A stretch of 64,000 bases of DNA from Neurospora tetrasperma FGSC 2508 (taxonomy: Eukaryota > Ascomycota > Sordariomycetes > Sordariales > Sordariaceae): positions 1,818,705-1,882,704 of the forward strand of contig NW_009799100.1 in assembly GCF_000213175.1 (NCBI RefSeq), in the 5' to 3' direction. Shown one piece after another: positions 1 to 10,695 of the stretch. The translations under genes and the position numbers were made by a program. The notes beneath the pieces are model-generated. The model saw only the letters and a list, made by a program, of their open reading frames with translations, was not told the origin of the DNA and searched no databases. The number at the start of each line of letters is the position of its first letter. Within the stretch, counting starts at the first letter, position 1.

Positions 1-1
1 A

Positions 2-148
2 GAGTTATTGCAGGCTCAACTGCAGCAGAGAGGCCAATTTGGACCTCTAGTCTGTGACTCGGCAACATTTCGAAGCCAGAAAATGTCAGTGCAGCAGTCC
101 AACCCCAGCCGGCTTAGAGAGCTGGTCCGAACCCAGATCGTCCTGTGA
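2..148 (+). CDS. 3' end of an open frame entering from the left (partial)
   Basis: An open frame runs from the window edge to a TGA at 146-148, giving 48 residues rich in Gln, Arg and Leu with no recognised domain. The composition is compatible with the tail of a real protein, but nothing identifies it. It may belong to the same decayed gene as the zinc-finger-like frame just downstream, since both are plus strand and Gln-rich. The start and upstream part lie outside the window. Confidence 0.25.
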   Translation, partial: ELLQAQLQQRGQFGPLVCDSATFRSQKMSVQQSNPSRLRELVRTQIVL

Positions 149-239
149 TTTGAGTTACTCGAAGAATATCGGCAGTCAATGTGGCGCCTGAAGGTCTAGT
201 CCAAGTCCCACCTCGGCATTCATCACTTCGTCACCGGCC

Positions 240-712
240 ACCCCAGCCCCTTCGGCCATTCAATTCGAACACTATTAAACTCCTCAATTCCAAGTAACCA
301 AGGAACAGGCCACTCGTACTGGACAGGATACCCCAAGGTACAAGCTCGGTGGATGACATTCACAAGATGACCAAGGGACCGCTGAAGCCCGTCAATACGG
401 AGACCAGATTCAAGGCGAACATCGTCATCGAAAGCGCAGAGAGGACAAAGCATTACACCCACCCCTTTATTAGCAAAAGTTGATTATTCGGAGGCATCCC
501 AGTCTACACGAGTCTACCCCCCGTCAACAGACACAGGCGCAGGCACAGCAACATCCACATGGCGACAACGACAAGTTTGCTTGCCCGGAATGCCATATTA
601 TTTGACCTATCAGGGACCGGAACCCAGCCACGGGCATCTATCTAATAATTGAGACCGAAGACGACCGATTGATCTGCCCGGATTGTCATATCTCTCAACA
701 TGCTGTACGTTA
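240..712 (+). pseudogene. decayed Gln-rich CPxC zinc-finger-like gene
   Basis: One plus-strand frame stays protein-like across this stretch although it is broken by several stops (TAA, TGA, TAG), all of the kind a C-to-T or G-to-A change in a Gln, Arg or Trp codon would give. Near its end it shows two similar zinc-ribbon halves, CPECH at about 588-602 and CPDCH at about 678-692, separated by an acidic linker. A Gln-rich stretch lies at about 530-555. No ATG-led, intron-compatible model removes the stops, so I read it as a decayed host gene. Another Cys-bearing frame (YCVLCND) near 1070-1090 may be a further piece. Alternatives are a poorly sequenced stretch or a chance frame. Confidence 0.35.
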
Positions 713-1242
713 GTGGCTACCACCTTTCGATGGTGACATCGAGGACAGCAGCATATATACAAGCGTCATTGTATTAGGTTCCCTCGAGACGTTGGCTATA
801 TCTGTCGTCAATCACCTCGGCTCCCTTCAGCAATCGATGTCGTCCATGATACTCCTCAACTGTACGAGTAGCCGCTTCTTAGTTAACAGACGGGAAATTG
901 GCGTCTGACTAGGATTCCTCGACCAACATCACCCTGGATATGGCGACATCGAGATGAAGGAACAATAGCGTAAGCTAAGTGCATCTCGCAACCAAGCCGT
1001 TGGTGTCATTGGAAAGTCGCCTTCGACTCACTCTCGAGAAGCTCGTCCGTCTCGAAGAGCGTGGTTATACTGCGTGCTGTGCAATGATTACCCCATCCTC
1101 GATGCTTCTTCTTGACGGGATAATCAAAAGTGCCACCCTTTGGGCCTGGAGATAGGGGTACTTTTTGAAGTAAAGTTCCGGTTTTGACGCGGCATGGGCT
1201 GGTCGACTTCTCCGTCTTGAACTGTTCTCGATCGTCTCGGTT

Positions 1243-1926
1243 CTACTTCTCGTCACTGCGCTTTGCGCTGCAGCTCACGATCTTGACCTTGTCCGCCGTA
1301 ACGACAGACTGACCGCCATCCATCTTGAAGGTGACGTTCTTGATGAGGAAAGTCCAGACCTCGTCGCAGAAGCGATAGGTGTCAAGAGATCCCTGTATGT
1401 TGCTCGCCGGCAGATGCCAGCAATAGTTAGCGAACCATTTTCCTTCGTGACACAGTGTCATGAACACAGGAATGGAAAGGGTGTGTATTAGATGATGTAT
1501 TGATTCTGTATGTTCATGTCCAGAGCGCACGTGTGGTTGGGACAAGCGAAGTCCCTCGGTATGACCTTGGGAATAAATGGGAGTAGTATCTACGGGTCAT
1601 GTAAGATCCAGGAAAGCAAAATATTCACCTTGAAGGTCAAACGGGCCTTGACTTTCTCACTGAGAGCCTCAGTGATAACTCGATCGAACTGCATAAGAAC
1701 CTTCATGGCGAGTTGAGGATCAATGCGTTCGGCCCCAATGAGGTCGTCAAGTGCATCGGTCAGGGTCGACCCAAGACTGAAAAGGATTAGCATACAGATT
1801 GTCCTCTATAATCCGAAAGCGTATTCAGCGCCCCAAGGGCCCTGCAAAGGGCCACCGTGAGACTGGCAATATGTACCTGCCATGGCGATACAAATCGTAG
1901 TAGTTGGTGTTCCCGTTGGCCGCCAT
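1243..1926 (-). CDS. TOA2: transcription initiation factor IIA small (gamma) subunit
   Basis: TFIIA-gamma joins the large TFIIA subunit on the TBP-promoter complex in the nucleus and stabilises TBP on the TATA box. The model has three exons, 1926-1877, 1776-1629 and 1392-1243, with GT-AG introns, giving 115 residues, the normal length for this family. The N-terminal half has the [20 protein letters not shown]-like four-helix segment followed by [15 protein letters not shown]. The C-terminal beta-barrel half carries [15 protein letters not shown] and ADKVKIVSC, near-diagnostic motifs. The start is the ATG whose exon makes the usual YxLYR opening. It is divergent from the V-ATPase gene with 517 bp between start codons, so the two probably share a promoter region. 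Confidence 0.93.
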
Positions 1927-2332
1927 CTTGTCTTCTTGATTCGATTTACTTGAGATGCACGGCAACGTTCGGGACGGCGACGGCGAAGATAGATTGTTGT
2001 TTGTTGATGGAAAGGTAAGGGTTGGTTTAAATAGTCTGGGAGAAGGAGACGAGGAAGGGGACAATAGGTGGCCGGCTGAGTCAGCAGAAGGCGTAGGCAG
2101 CGTCATCAGTCACGTGTGGCCTGAAGTTATAGCGCTGTCGCGGTGGCACGGGTGGCTGGCAGGCTGGCAAGGCACACTCTGGTAGGCCGCCGTCACTGGA
2201 CCACAGCGCCTGGGATGAAACCAAGTGGTGGAAGGTACGTAGCGAATTGGCGCGTTACCCGTCCTGATCAATCCACCATCCACTCCAGCGGCATGAACAT
2301 CGAGGTTCCCGGCTAGCACCTAAACGACGATA

Positions 2333-2352
2333 ACAACGACGACGACGACGAC
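2333..2352 (+). repeat. (GAC)n trinucleotide repeat
   Basis: A run of about six ACG/GAC units lies between the divergent TFIIA-gamma and V-ATPase c'' genes, probably in the leader or promoter of the latter. Confidence 0.8.
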
Positions 2353-2443
2353 TAGCTCCAAGAAGGTCGCACCGGGACTCAGTCAGATTCTTTCGAAATC
2401 CCAATCCTTCATATCGCTCGACAAACACCACACACCCTCAAAC

Positions 2444-3428
2444 ATGAGCTTGACGTACGGCGCCGGTGGCATAGGGACGTCTCTGGCCGTCATTGGAGCT
2501 TGTGAGTAGATGGCATCTTGGAAATGGCTGCATCCCCAGCCAGCCGGTCCAGCCTAGTCCAATCCAGCATTGACATCAATACTATGCGCGCCTGTATTAC
2601 TTTCAAAATATGACGGCTAACAAATTCTCGCAGATATGCTCTTTACCGGCAGCGGCGAGGCCTTCAATGTAGGCTTCACCAAGTTCCCAACATCACCCAC
2701 TCCACTCGACGTCATCCTCTGACACGCATGGATTCTGCATAGGTCGGAGCTTTCCTCGAATCGGTATCACCATACGCCTGGGCGGATCTGGGTATTGCGC
2801 TTTGCATAGGTCTTTCCGTGGTGGGCGCGGCATGGTACGTTAGGGAAAAGGCTACACCCATCCCCCAGCGCCGCACGGCGTCCGCTACAACCAGCTAGAG
2901 AAGAGTTGGGCTAACCACCGGGTTGATCTACGGAACAGGGGCATCTTCATCACCGGTTCCTCCATTCTCGGTGGAGGTGTTAAGGCACCACGAATCCGGA
3001 CAAAGAACCTAATTTCCATCATCTTCTGCGAGGTCGTCGCCATCTACGGCGTCATCATGGCCATCGTGTTCTCGGCCAAGCTGCAACCCGTCACCGGCGC
3101 ACAATACTACTCGGGTGACAGCTACTACACGGGCTTTGCGCTCTTCTGGGCCGGCCTGACTGTTGGCATGTGCAACCTGGTGTGCGGTGTTGCCGTCGGT
3201 ATCAATGGCAGTGGTGCTGCGTTGGCGGATGCTGCTGACCCTACGCTGTAAGCTTGCTGTCGCGATCCGGACAAAGAGGTCGTCGAGTCATGTTACTAAC
3301 GTGGCCTTGTCTTTAACAGCTTCGTCAAAATTCTGGTCATTGAAATCTTCAGCTCCGTTTTGGGTCTCTTCGGCCTCATTGTCGGCCTGCTTGTTTCCGG
3401 CAAGGCCCCCGATTTCGGCGCACAGTAG
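2444..3428 (+). CDS. vma-16: V-type ATPase V0 proteolipid subunit c''
   Basis: Subunit c'' is one of the proteolipids of the rotating V0 ring that moves protons into the vacuole and endosomes. Five exons (2444-2501, 2634-2668, 2743-2834, 2939-3247, 3320-3428) give 200 residues. The protein is almost wholly membrane segments: an N-terminal helix, then glycine-rich helices such as [20 protein letters not shown], the essential acidic residue in [11 protein letters not shown], and a last helix around [20 protein letters not shown]. The longer N-terminus and the position of the buried Glu separate c'' from c and c'. All introns have GT-AG ends. A (GAC)n run lies in the presumed leader about 100 bp upstream of the ATG. 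Confidence 0.92.
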
Positions 3429-3813
3429 AACATGGACTAGAAAGGAGAAAAAGAAGCTTCCTTGCTTTCTTTTCTCTCATGCATCTTGATATGCAACAAC
3501 AACAACACACAACAAACAACTTCTTCGGGCTGCTAGCGAACCAGCAGGCTTTTTGGCGCTAGCTAGCGGGCGTGTCTAAGTCAAGGTCACATTGTTAACG
3601 GCGTTTATTGGAAGAGGCATTCGCATGGCTAAACGATTAGGGCGCGGTCGGCATCATCGCACATGAACAGACACGAGGGTAGAAGCTTTTCTAAATCCTT
3701 TTTGTACAAAAATGAAAAAAAGAGGTCAGTATCGTTATGGAGGGAGTCCATCAAAATGTCCATTTGCCTGGGGCTGTGACCCTTGTCTGTATTGTATCAT
3801 GTTCTATCATCAC
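3429..3813. other. convergent 3' flanks of V-ATPase c'' and NIT-9
   Basis: A gene-free 385-bp stretch between two converging stop codons. It has A-rich runs near 3710-3722 that could serve polyadenylation. I see no other feature in it. Confidence 0.6.
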
Positions 3814-5976
3814 TTACACATCACTGCGTAAACCGCCCATGAGCAACGCTTCCACCTTGGCACCCTTGCGCAACGGCTCTGGTCCGCAAGGCATGCAGAG
3901 AAGCGCGTTGGCCCCCTTCATACTTCCCACCCGCGAGCTTCTCTGTCCTCCTGTGCTGACCGCGGTGAGCACTCCGTCCCTGCTAACGGAGACAATGGCC
4001 CGGTGGTACTCGGGTCTAGATCGATCGAGGGAGAAATCATGGCCCAGTGTCACAGGCACCTTTGGCAAGCCAGGTGGTGAGACGCCCGACATTTGGTGCA
4101 GAGACGGCAGTACAAACAAGTGAAACGTAACCAAAGCCGATGCCGGGTTACCTGGTAGCGAGAAGATTACCTTGGAAACTCTCTCTCCGTCGTTATCCTT
4201 TACCGGAACGGTAGCAAACGTGGTAGGCTTGCCGGGCTTCATTGCCACCCGACCAAAGTGAATTGTTCCGCCCAGCGAACGCTCTATCGTCGGCTTGAGG
4301 AGATCCAGCTCACCCATGGACACTCCGCCGGTCGTGATCACCACGTCAACCTGCCTCAACGCCTGCCGCAGCGTCTCCTCCAAAGTCCCGGCCTTGTCCC
4401 GCGCCACTCCAAGATCAATCACCTCATACCCCCAATCTCTCGCCGCCGAAATGAGAGTTGGCCGGTTCGTATCGCGCACCTCGCCCAGCCGCAAGTCTCC
4501 CGGGCGATCATGGTCCACAATCTCATCACCCGTAGATAAAACGCCAACAACAGGACGTCGGTACACCTGCACCTCACCCACACCCACGGCGGCCAACAGA
4601 CCAATCTCACCACCCACAGCAGACACCTGATCTCCCTTGCCCAGAATCAGTTGCCCCTGCTTAATATCACTTCCCACCTCCCTAACATTTTCGCCTTCGC
4701 GAACTTTATCAGCCGCTAAGATCTCCACCTCCTTCTCCTCCTCCACGCCCTTTCCATCCTCCGCATCCTCCGTCTTGGATGTCGTCGTTGACACCAACAC
4801 CGTATCCTCCACCATAATAACCGATGTCGCACCCGGAGGCAGGGGCGCACCCGTGGTGATCCGGGCGATCTCGCCCTCTTTGAGCGTCGGCATGTTTTCC
4901 CCATCTCCAGGAGCGGCATGCGAAACCGACACGACGGGGAACACGCCGCGCATGTTCCCGTCTTGGGGCACGACTACGGCGTAGCCGTCGACGATGCTAG
5001 CGCGAAAAGCGGGCACATTTTCGCGCGCCAAAACGTCCTGCGCCAGAACGGCGCCGATGAGCGAGCTATCGACTTTGGAGGTGACGATTTGCGGGATCGG
5101 CGTATGTTGCGCTATTTGGGAGAGCGCTTCGGAGACGGAGAGCATCGGGTAAGGAGACTCGCGGTGGCGGCGGCTGGGACCTAGGCTGGGATCGTTGGAC
5201 TTGGGGTTTTCAGAGGGGGTGGTGTGTCGGACTAGACCGGCGTGGCCGTGTTTATGGCCATGCCCATGAGCGCCACAGCCTCCCTCTCCTCCTCGGTGCT
5301 CGCCATGGTCGTGATGCTTGTGTCCATGTCCGTGTCCTTGTCCATGACCATGTCCACGTCCACCACCTCCTTCCACTCCCGCCTCTTGCTCCAATTTCTT
5401 CACTCCCCCCTTATGTAAAGCTCTAGAGTTAGCACCAGCAGCCTGCATGCAAGCGTGGGGCAGCATTTTAATCACTGCTTGCAGATTCTCCTTTGCGCCC
5501 TTGGGGGACCCAGGCAGCGTAATGATAACGGTGCCGTTCCTGACGCCAGCCACAGGTCGTGACATCATGGCAAAGGGGGTAACTTGCAGCGAAGCCGCCA
5601 GCATGCCGTGGACCAGGCCAGGAGCATTCTTGTGTAGGAGAGCCGAGACGGCTTCGGGGGTTTGGTCGGACACGGCGAAGCCGGTGCCGCCTGTGGTTAC
5701 AATGAGATTGATGGTGTTGGTGTTGTTGTCGCCATTTGCGGCGGTGGCTTGGTTTGTCCAGTGGATGATTTGCTTCTGGATTTGCACGACATCGTCGGGA
5801 ACGATTTTGGATTCATGGACCTCCCATTGGGCTTGTTGTTCATCGAAGACCTGGCGGAGAGTGACGTCGGCCGAGTCCGTTGCGGGGTCTTGAGCTGCTG
5901 TCGTTGAGACGATAAGGATGGCTGCTTTGAGCGCTACTGGAGTAGTACTTGAGGACATGATTGAGAGACGTGACAT
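3814..5976 (-). CDS. nit-9: molybdopterin biosynthesis protein, fused MogA-MoeA (gephyrin/CnxE/NIT-9 type)
   Basis: This two-domain enzyme adenylylates molybdopterin (MogA-like G domain) and inserts molybdate (MoeA-like E domain), the last cytosolic steps of molybdenum cofactor synthesis needed by nitrate reductase and xanthine dehydrogenase. It is a single exon of 720 residues. The G domain occupies about residues 10-190, with TTGGTGF near 95 and LPGSPKGAKENLQAV near 150. The E domain occupies about 275-715, with DTNRPTL, TTGGVSMGE, MKPGKPTTFA and LPGNPASA. Between them lies a striking His/Gly-rich linker at about 209-250 with some 14 histidines. The frame is open further upstream but without an ATG. 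I chose the first ATG (5976); a second at 5958 is equally possible. It is divergent from POP5 with 474 bp between starts. Confidence 0.92.
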   Translation of the reverse strand: MSRLSIMSSSTTPVALKAAILIVSTTAAQDPATDSADVTLRQVFDEQQAQWEVHESKIVPDDVVQIQKQIIHWTNQATAANGDNNTNTINLIVTTGGTGFAVSDQTPEAVSALLHKNAPGLVHGMLAASLQVTPFAMMSRPVAGVRNGTVIITLPGSPKGAKENLQAVIKMLPHACMQAAGANSRALHKGGVKKLEQEAGVEGGGGRGHGHGQGHGHGHKHHDHGEHRGGEGGCGAHGHGHKHGHAGLVRHTTPSENPKSNDPSLGPSRRHRESPYPMLSVSEALSQIAQHTPIPQIVTSKVDSSLIGAVLAQDVLARENVPAFRASIVDGYAVVVPQDGNMRGVFPVVSVSHAAPGDGENMPTLKEGEIARITTGAPLPPGATSVIMVEDTVLVSTTTSKTEDAEDGKGVEEEKEVEILAADKVREGENVREVGSDIKQGQLILGKGDQVSAVGGEIGLLAAVGVGEVQVYRRPVVGVLSTGDEIVDHDRPGDLRLGEVRDTNRPTLISAARDWGYEVIDLGVARDKAGTLEETLRQALRQVDVVITTGGVSMGELDLLKPTIERSLGGTIHFGRVAMKPGKPTTFATVPVKDNDGERVSKVIFSLPGNPASALVTFHLFVLPSLHQMSGVSPPGLPKVPVTLGHDFSLDRSRPEYHRAIVSVSRDGVLTAVSTGGQRSSRVGSMKGANALLCMPCGPEPLRKGAKVEALLMGGLRSDV

Positions 5977-6450
5977 ACGGTACTGCGCTGGGGACACGGT
6001 GTAACAGAATCTCCTCGTTCGTGCCAACTACCTTATTGATTAACTCTGCAGAAAAGGGAGTATTGTGATGGTGTCATGGTGTTGATGTGCCATGCCGGCA
6101 CTCGGAAGCTGATAAGATAGGCATCCCTGTATGTACCTCAAGGTACCTGGTGTAGTTCCCCACCAAAACTTCATGTGGGGAAGTGGAGCATGTGAGGATC
6201 GAGAGTTTGCATGCTTTTGCCGGCGGCAATTATTTGTAACTTGATGTCTGAAAGTTGAATTCAATTGCATTGATTTCACTCTCATTTCACTCCATTGCAC
6301 GTCAGTGATAGCGCACCTTCAGCTTTTTGATCCACGATTGCACCGGATCAAGTTCTGTTAATTCTATCTGTACGGGCGTTCTCAGCAAACCGTTTTAGTT
6401 TTTTTTTCTTCTCCGTTTGAAACGACGTCTTCGGGAAAACTCCTACAACC

Positions 6451-7084
6451 ATGGTCCGCCTTAAAGATCGCTATCTGTTGGTCAACATTGTCTACGCAGA
6501 CATTCCTCCTGGACAAAAGGGCCCTGTACCCGATCTGCTACTTTACAACCAGCCCACCATTGGAGAACTCAGGCCCCAAACCATCTTGAAGGGCATTCGC
6601 AGTCAGGTGAATGCGTTATTTGGTGATTGCGGGTCAGGCTCTGTCGAGCGCAGCCTACAAGGTAAACACACGACTGAACTCTAAAACTTACACTTGGTAA
6701 AAGCGGCCACTAGGCTAACTTGGTATAACAGTCAAGTACCTTTCTACTGCGACCTCAACCTTCATTCTACGTATCTCGCGAGCCCATTACAGGCTTGTCT
6801 GGGCTGCCTTGACCTTTATGGACCGCCTCCCAGTCAAGGATGGCCGACCGTGTATCTTCCGGGTTGTCCGCGTCAGCGGCACCATCCGCAAAGTCGAAGA
6901 AGAAGCCATCCGCCGTGCCAAGCTCCTTGTCCTTGCAGCAAAGGATGAGATGGCCGGCAAGGCGTCATCAGACGCCCTCAATGCTCTCTTCCGCGGCGGC
7001 AAAGATTCAGCCCGCAATCTCGCCTTGGTCAACGATGACCACGATGACGCAGAAATGGACGAGGGTGAGGTCTCTGATGGATGA
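6451..7084 (+). CDS. POP5: ribonuclease P/MRP protein subunit POP5
   Basis: POP5 is a protein subunit shared by nuclear RNase P, which trims tRNA 5' leaders, and RNase MRP, which acts in rRNA processing. Two exons, 6451-6661 and 6732-7084, join in frame to give 187 residues. The opening MVRLKDRYLLVNI is the family hallmark. The second exon continues with STFILRISRAHYRLVWAALTFM and the strand FRVVRVSGTIRKVEEEAIRRAK, typical of the Rpp14/Pop5 fold. The C-terminus ends in an acidic tail (NDDHDDAEMDEGEVSDG). It is convergent with GPN2, with only 20 bp between stop codons, so the 3' UTRs must overlap. Confidence 0.92.
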
Positions 7085-7104
7085 ACAACCATGCCATTCG
7101 ATCG

Positions 7105-8283
7105 TCATGTGTTCTGCTTACGCGTCACACGGATCCCCGAGCCACTGGTAAACTGTAGCGCCACTCCAGGGACCGAGCCGTCACCGAGACCTGCTTCTTC
7201 AGCGGCCCGTGCCTGCTCCGCCCGCAGTTTTTTTTGTTCTTCCTCCTCCTTCCGCTCCATCTCGTCATACTCTTCTTTGTTATCGATCCACCTCTCTTGA
7301 ATATCAAGGGCATCGGGCAATGACGACTCGTTGCGCATGGCAACCTGCCAGACGGTGTCGTTCGTTCCCTCAGCGCCGCCAAAGACGTACCCACTTGCAC
7401 GGTCAATCACGCGCAACAGATGCATCATACTCTTCTTGTTCTCGACTGCCAGCACCTCGAAGCTGACAAGGCCGAACTGCTCAACCATATTCGCAACGGC
7501 CTCGTTAAGCTTGGTGAATTTGCCTTTCTTCAGGGCAGGCGACTCCGCGTCGAGGGACGGCATGAGGTACCGTAGGTCTTGTACTTCGGTGTAATAGTCG
7601 AGGTTGAATGGAAGAGGGTCGTAGGACGAGATCTTGTCAATCTTGGTCAGGACGTTGATGTGGGGAAGGTCCATCTGCAACATGGCGCGCAAAGAGAGGA
7701 GGACGTTGGAGATGTAGAGCGATGGTTGTGTGAGGCAGAAGCAGTCGGAAAGGTGGACAACTACCAGCTGCGAGAAAATTAGCGGGAAGGACTGCGATTA
7801 GAGAGACGAGGAACAACGGCGCACCCTGTAGCCCAGCTTCTGTAACCGGTAAAAGATGTTGCGTAACGAGTTGTGGTGGGTGTAGAGCTCGACTTGACCG
7901 GGGCAGTCGAAAAGCACATAGTCTTCTCCAAGCTCCTTGAGGCCGTTCTCGAGCCATTCCATGTTATTTTCCAGCTCTTCAAGTGCGTACAGAATACCGC
8001 CATTGGGGCCCAATTTGTCGTCTGCCATAATCTCCTCCAAAGTGACAAGGTCGCGAATGTCGAGCGCGCATGGGTAGTTGGTGTGGTCGTTCGCAGGGTC
8101 GAGGTTGACTACCGAGCATTGTCGCCCGATGGCGCCCATAAACTGCTGCACTGGCAGTGGGGAGGTCATGTTAGCACCCGTGAAAGTACTAGCACAAGGA
8201 AGGAAGTTTCACAACTTACTGCCATCACAGTATGTGCTCTTTCCTGCACCGGGACTGCCGAGTACTAACTGTCCGAACGGCAT
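7105..8283 (-). CDS. GPN2: GPN-loop GTPase 2
   Basis: GPN GTPases act in the cytoplasm and nucleus as assembly and import factors for RNA polymerases II and III. Three exons (8283-8220, 8150-7825, 7767-7105) give 350 residues. Visible motifs are the P-loop GSPGAGKST at 9-17, NLDPAN at 37-42, the GPN loop at 69-71, the G3 segment DCPGQVE and the G4 motif TKID. The C-terminus is a charged coiled region (about EERKEEEEQKKLRAEQARAA). The first intron acceptor was fixed by the branch point GCTAAC and the need to read GDGMQQFMGAIGR; nearer ATG-led readings do not splice properly. It is divergent from BUB3 with 525 bp between starts. Confidence 0.93.
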
Positions 8284-8808
8284 TGTAACTTGTTGCTCCA
8301 ATGTGATGTGTTTAAATACGGCGTGACGCTCTCGTTGGTTTTCACTGGCGTACGTAAGAGAAAGGTGCAAATTTCGGATGTTCGAGGGAGAAGTGGAAGC
8401 TGTTCGAAAGACGGGAATGCTTCCTTCAACAATGCAACCCCACCAAATGTCGGGTCGGCTCTTCATGAGATGACGGAACGGCGCCCACCCCTCCACCAAA
8501 TTCTAGAACGCCTTGTGGATCTGCGTCAAGATGGACAGGGTCTGGTGCTTGACCCGAACGGCATCTGCAACTCACTCCACCTCTCAACTTCCAATCAGCT
8601 GCCCGACCCAGCTCGGAAAGAGGCCTTGAATCAGGCGGTAACCCATGGCAGAACTTTGTTTACTTGGAGTTGCACTCCCGGTCAAGCTCCCTCCCCTCTA
8701 CTAATCCTCCATTTCGTCGTCCGGCGATTGTAACAATTTCGAAGCTACGTCAATACCACGTAGGCTTTAATCTACACACCACCCACCACACACAACACCA
8801 TCACCACA
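8284..8808. promoter_or_regulatory. shared divergent promoter region, GPN2 / BUB3
   Basis: A 525-bp gap between two start codons on opposite strands must hold both promoters. A 147-codon open frame on the plus strand (8290-8733) crosses it, but it has no protein-like features and I treat it as chance. The last 50 bp before the BUB3 ATG are a CA/CACC-rich pyrimidine leader. Confidence 0.5.
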
Positions 8809-10125
8809 ATGGCTCCTTGTAAGCTCGGCTTTCTCTCAAGAAGCTACTATCATATGTGTCCTCCCAAGCTAACGTCGCGTAATTCTAGCAACGCAATTCG
8901 AAGTGTCACAGCCGCCCAGTGACGCTATCTCGGCCGTGATCTTCGCCCCCGATAACACCAACCGCCTGCTCGTTTCTTCATGGGATAGGAACGTCTATCT
9001 TTACGAAATCGCCGAAGGAACCGAAGATGCCACCCTAATCAACAAGTTCGAGCACCGTGCTCCCGTCCTTGATGTCTGCTTTGGCGCGAATGGAAATGAG
9101 GCCTACACGGCGAGTCTGGACTGCTCAGTCAAGAGGTTCGTTGCACACATTGCTTATCACCTATGGATGCCCAGCCTTATGCCACAGATCTTTGTGGATG
9201 CTAACGCGAATTAAACAGAATCGACCTGGCCACAGGAGAGCAGACCGTGCTAAGCACGCACGAAAAGCCCGTCCGATGCGTCGTCTACAGCCCTCAACAC
9301 TGTAAGTCCGAATCATTACAGTCCAATCATCCAACCGCAACCCCACGCATTATATTCGATAAGTATGTGAGACATCAACTAATCTGGCATTTTCTTCTCC
9401 CAGCCATGCTCATTTCCGCCTCGTGGGATCACACTCTCCACGTCCATAACACCTCCGCGCCGGCCTCGACCCCGATCACCATCTCGCTTCCAGGCAAGCC
9501 GCACGCCCTCGCCGCCAGCCCCTCCAAAGTTGTCGTCGCCATGACCGCACGACTAGTACACATCTACGACCTACCCACGCTCGCCACGGCGCTCTCGTCA
9601 GCCGACCCTGCCTCGGCGAACATCACCCCCTGGCAACAGCGCGAGTCTTCGCTCAAGTTTCTCACGCGCGCCGTGGCCTGCATGCCCAACGACGCTGGCT
9701 ACGCCACCAGCTCGATTGAGGGCCGCGTCGCGGTTGAGTGGTTCGAGGACACGGCCGAGTCGCAGGCGCGCAAATACGCCTTCAAGTGCCACCGGCAGAC
9801 GGCGCCCGAGGAGGAGGGTGGCGGCGACGTGGTCTATCCCGTCAACGCGCTGACATTCCACCCCGTGTACGGCACGTTTGCTTCGGGCGGCGGCGACGGC
9901 ACCGTGGCGTTGTGGGACGCCGAGGCCAAGCGCAGGATGAGACAGTATCAAAAGTTCCCTGACAGCGTCGCGGCGCTGGCCTTCTCGAATAATGGCAAGT
10001 ATCTTGCCATTGGTGTGTGTCGCGGGTTTGAGACCGATATGGAGGACTTTAATAGCGAGGGGAGGACGAAGGTGTTCATTAGGGAGTTGGGTGAGACCGA
10101 GGCCAAGGGCAAGGGCCCCAAGTGA
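8809..10125 (+). CDS. BUB3: spindle checkpoint WD-repeat protein Bub3
   Basis: Bub3 is a seven-bladed WD40 propeller that docks Bub1 and BubR1/Mad3 on phosphorylated MELT motifs of the kinetochore protein Spc105/KNL1. Four exons (8809-8818, 8889-9135, 9219-9301, 9404-10125) give 353 residues, a normal length. Blades are seen around AISAVIFAP...LLVSSWDRNVYLYE, VLDVCFG...YTASLDCSVKRID, CVVYSPQHSMLISASWDHTLHV, and the late NALTFHPVYGTFASGGGDGTVALWD and VAALAFSNNGKYLAIGV blades; the GRVAVEWFE segment is typical of the family. The first coding exon is only 10 nt (ATG plus two codons and one base); it is supported by a good donor and by the in-frame STQFEVSQPP after splicing. Confidence 0.92.
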
Positions 10126-10695
10126 GACTCGGATCTCAGTTGTCTTTTTTGCTGGTTGTCTGTCGTCTCTCTTCACGTCTTACTGTCTTGTGTAACATCT
10201 TTCCGGCTATAATCTGGGTGTAATCGGCGTTTATATAATATGGGACAAAGGGCGGGCTGGGATTATTGTGTGGCATTGCTATTTGCGGAAACGTCGTCGG
10301 AAAAAAAAGGTAAATCGACATTGCGAGTTTTGGTAATTGATTGTCCTGGCCCACGTCTGGACAACTAAGAACAAGATAGACAAAAATATATGTGGTTATT
10401 TTTACACAATTCAGTTTCCTAAGTCAAAATCATCATGTTGTTGAGCTTGATGCCTATGCAGACTAGAAAGTAAAACATTGAACATTCCCTTGACTCGCTG
10501 GCGCTGGTATGCTAACACAACCCCATTGATACATGTCTACTTCTGATACCTACATGTCTTTGACCTCCTATCAGAACTTCCAACAAAAAACTACATCCCG
10601 CCAACCGATCATCATCACCCCCACCTAAATCACATAATACTTCGGATACAAATACAAAGATCACACTCCTTTCTTTCTCATCCTCTGTCATCTTA
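10126..10695. other. convergent 3' flanks of BUB3 and the basic protein gene
   Basis: This is 570 bp between two converging stop codons. It is moderately AT-rich, with several AATA-type runs that fit polyadenylation regions. I see no gene or repeat. Confidence 0.6.

Noticed and set aside
8156-8169. ATG at 8169 as the start of the GPN2 protein
   Set aside because: It lacks the P-loop. Splicing from the 8283 start gives the full family N-terminus, and the ATG lies just inside the intron at its branch point.
8290-8733. 147-codon plus-strand frame between GPN2 and BUB3
   Set aside because: It fills the shared promoter of two divergent genes, has no domain, and its sequence does not look protein-like.
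9598-10176. 192-codon minus-strand frame antisense to BUB3
   Set aside because: Shadow of the GC-rich last BUB3 exon.
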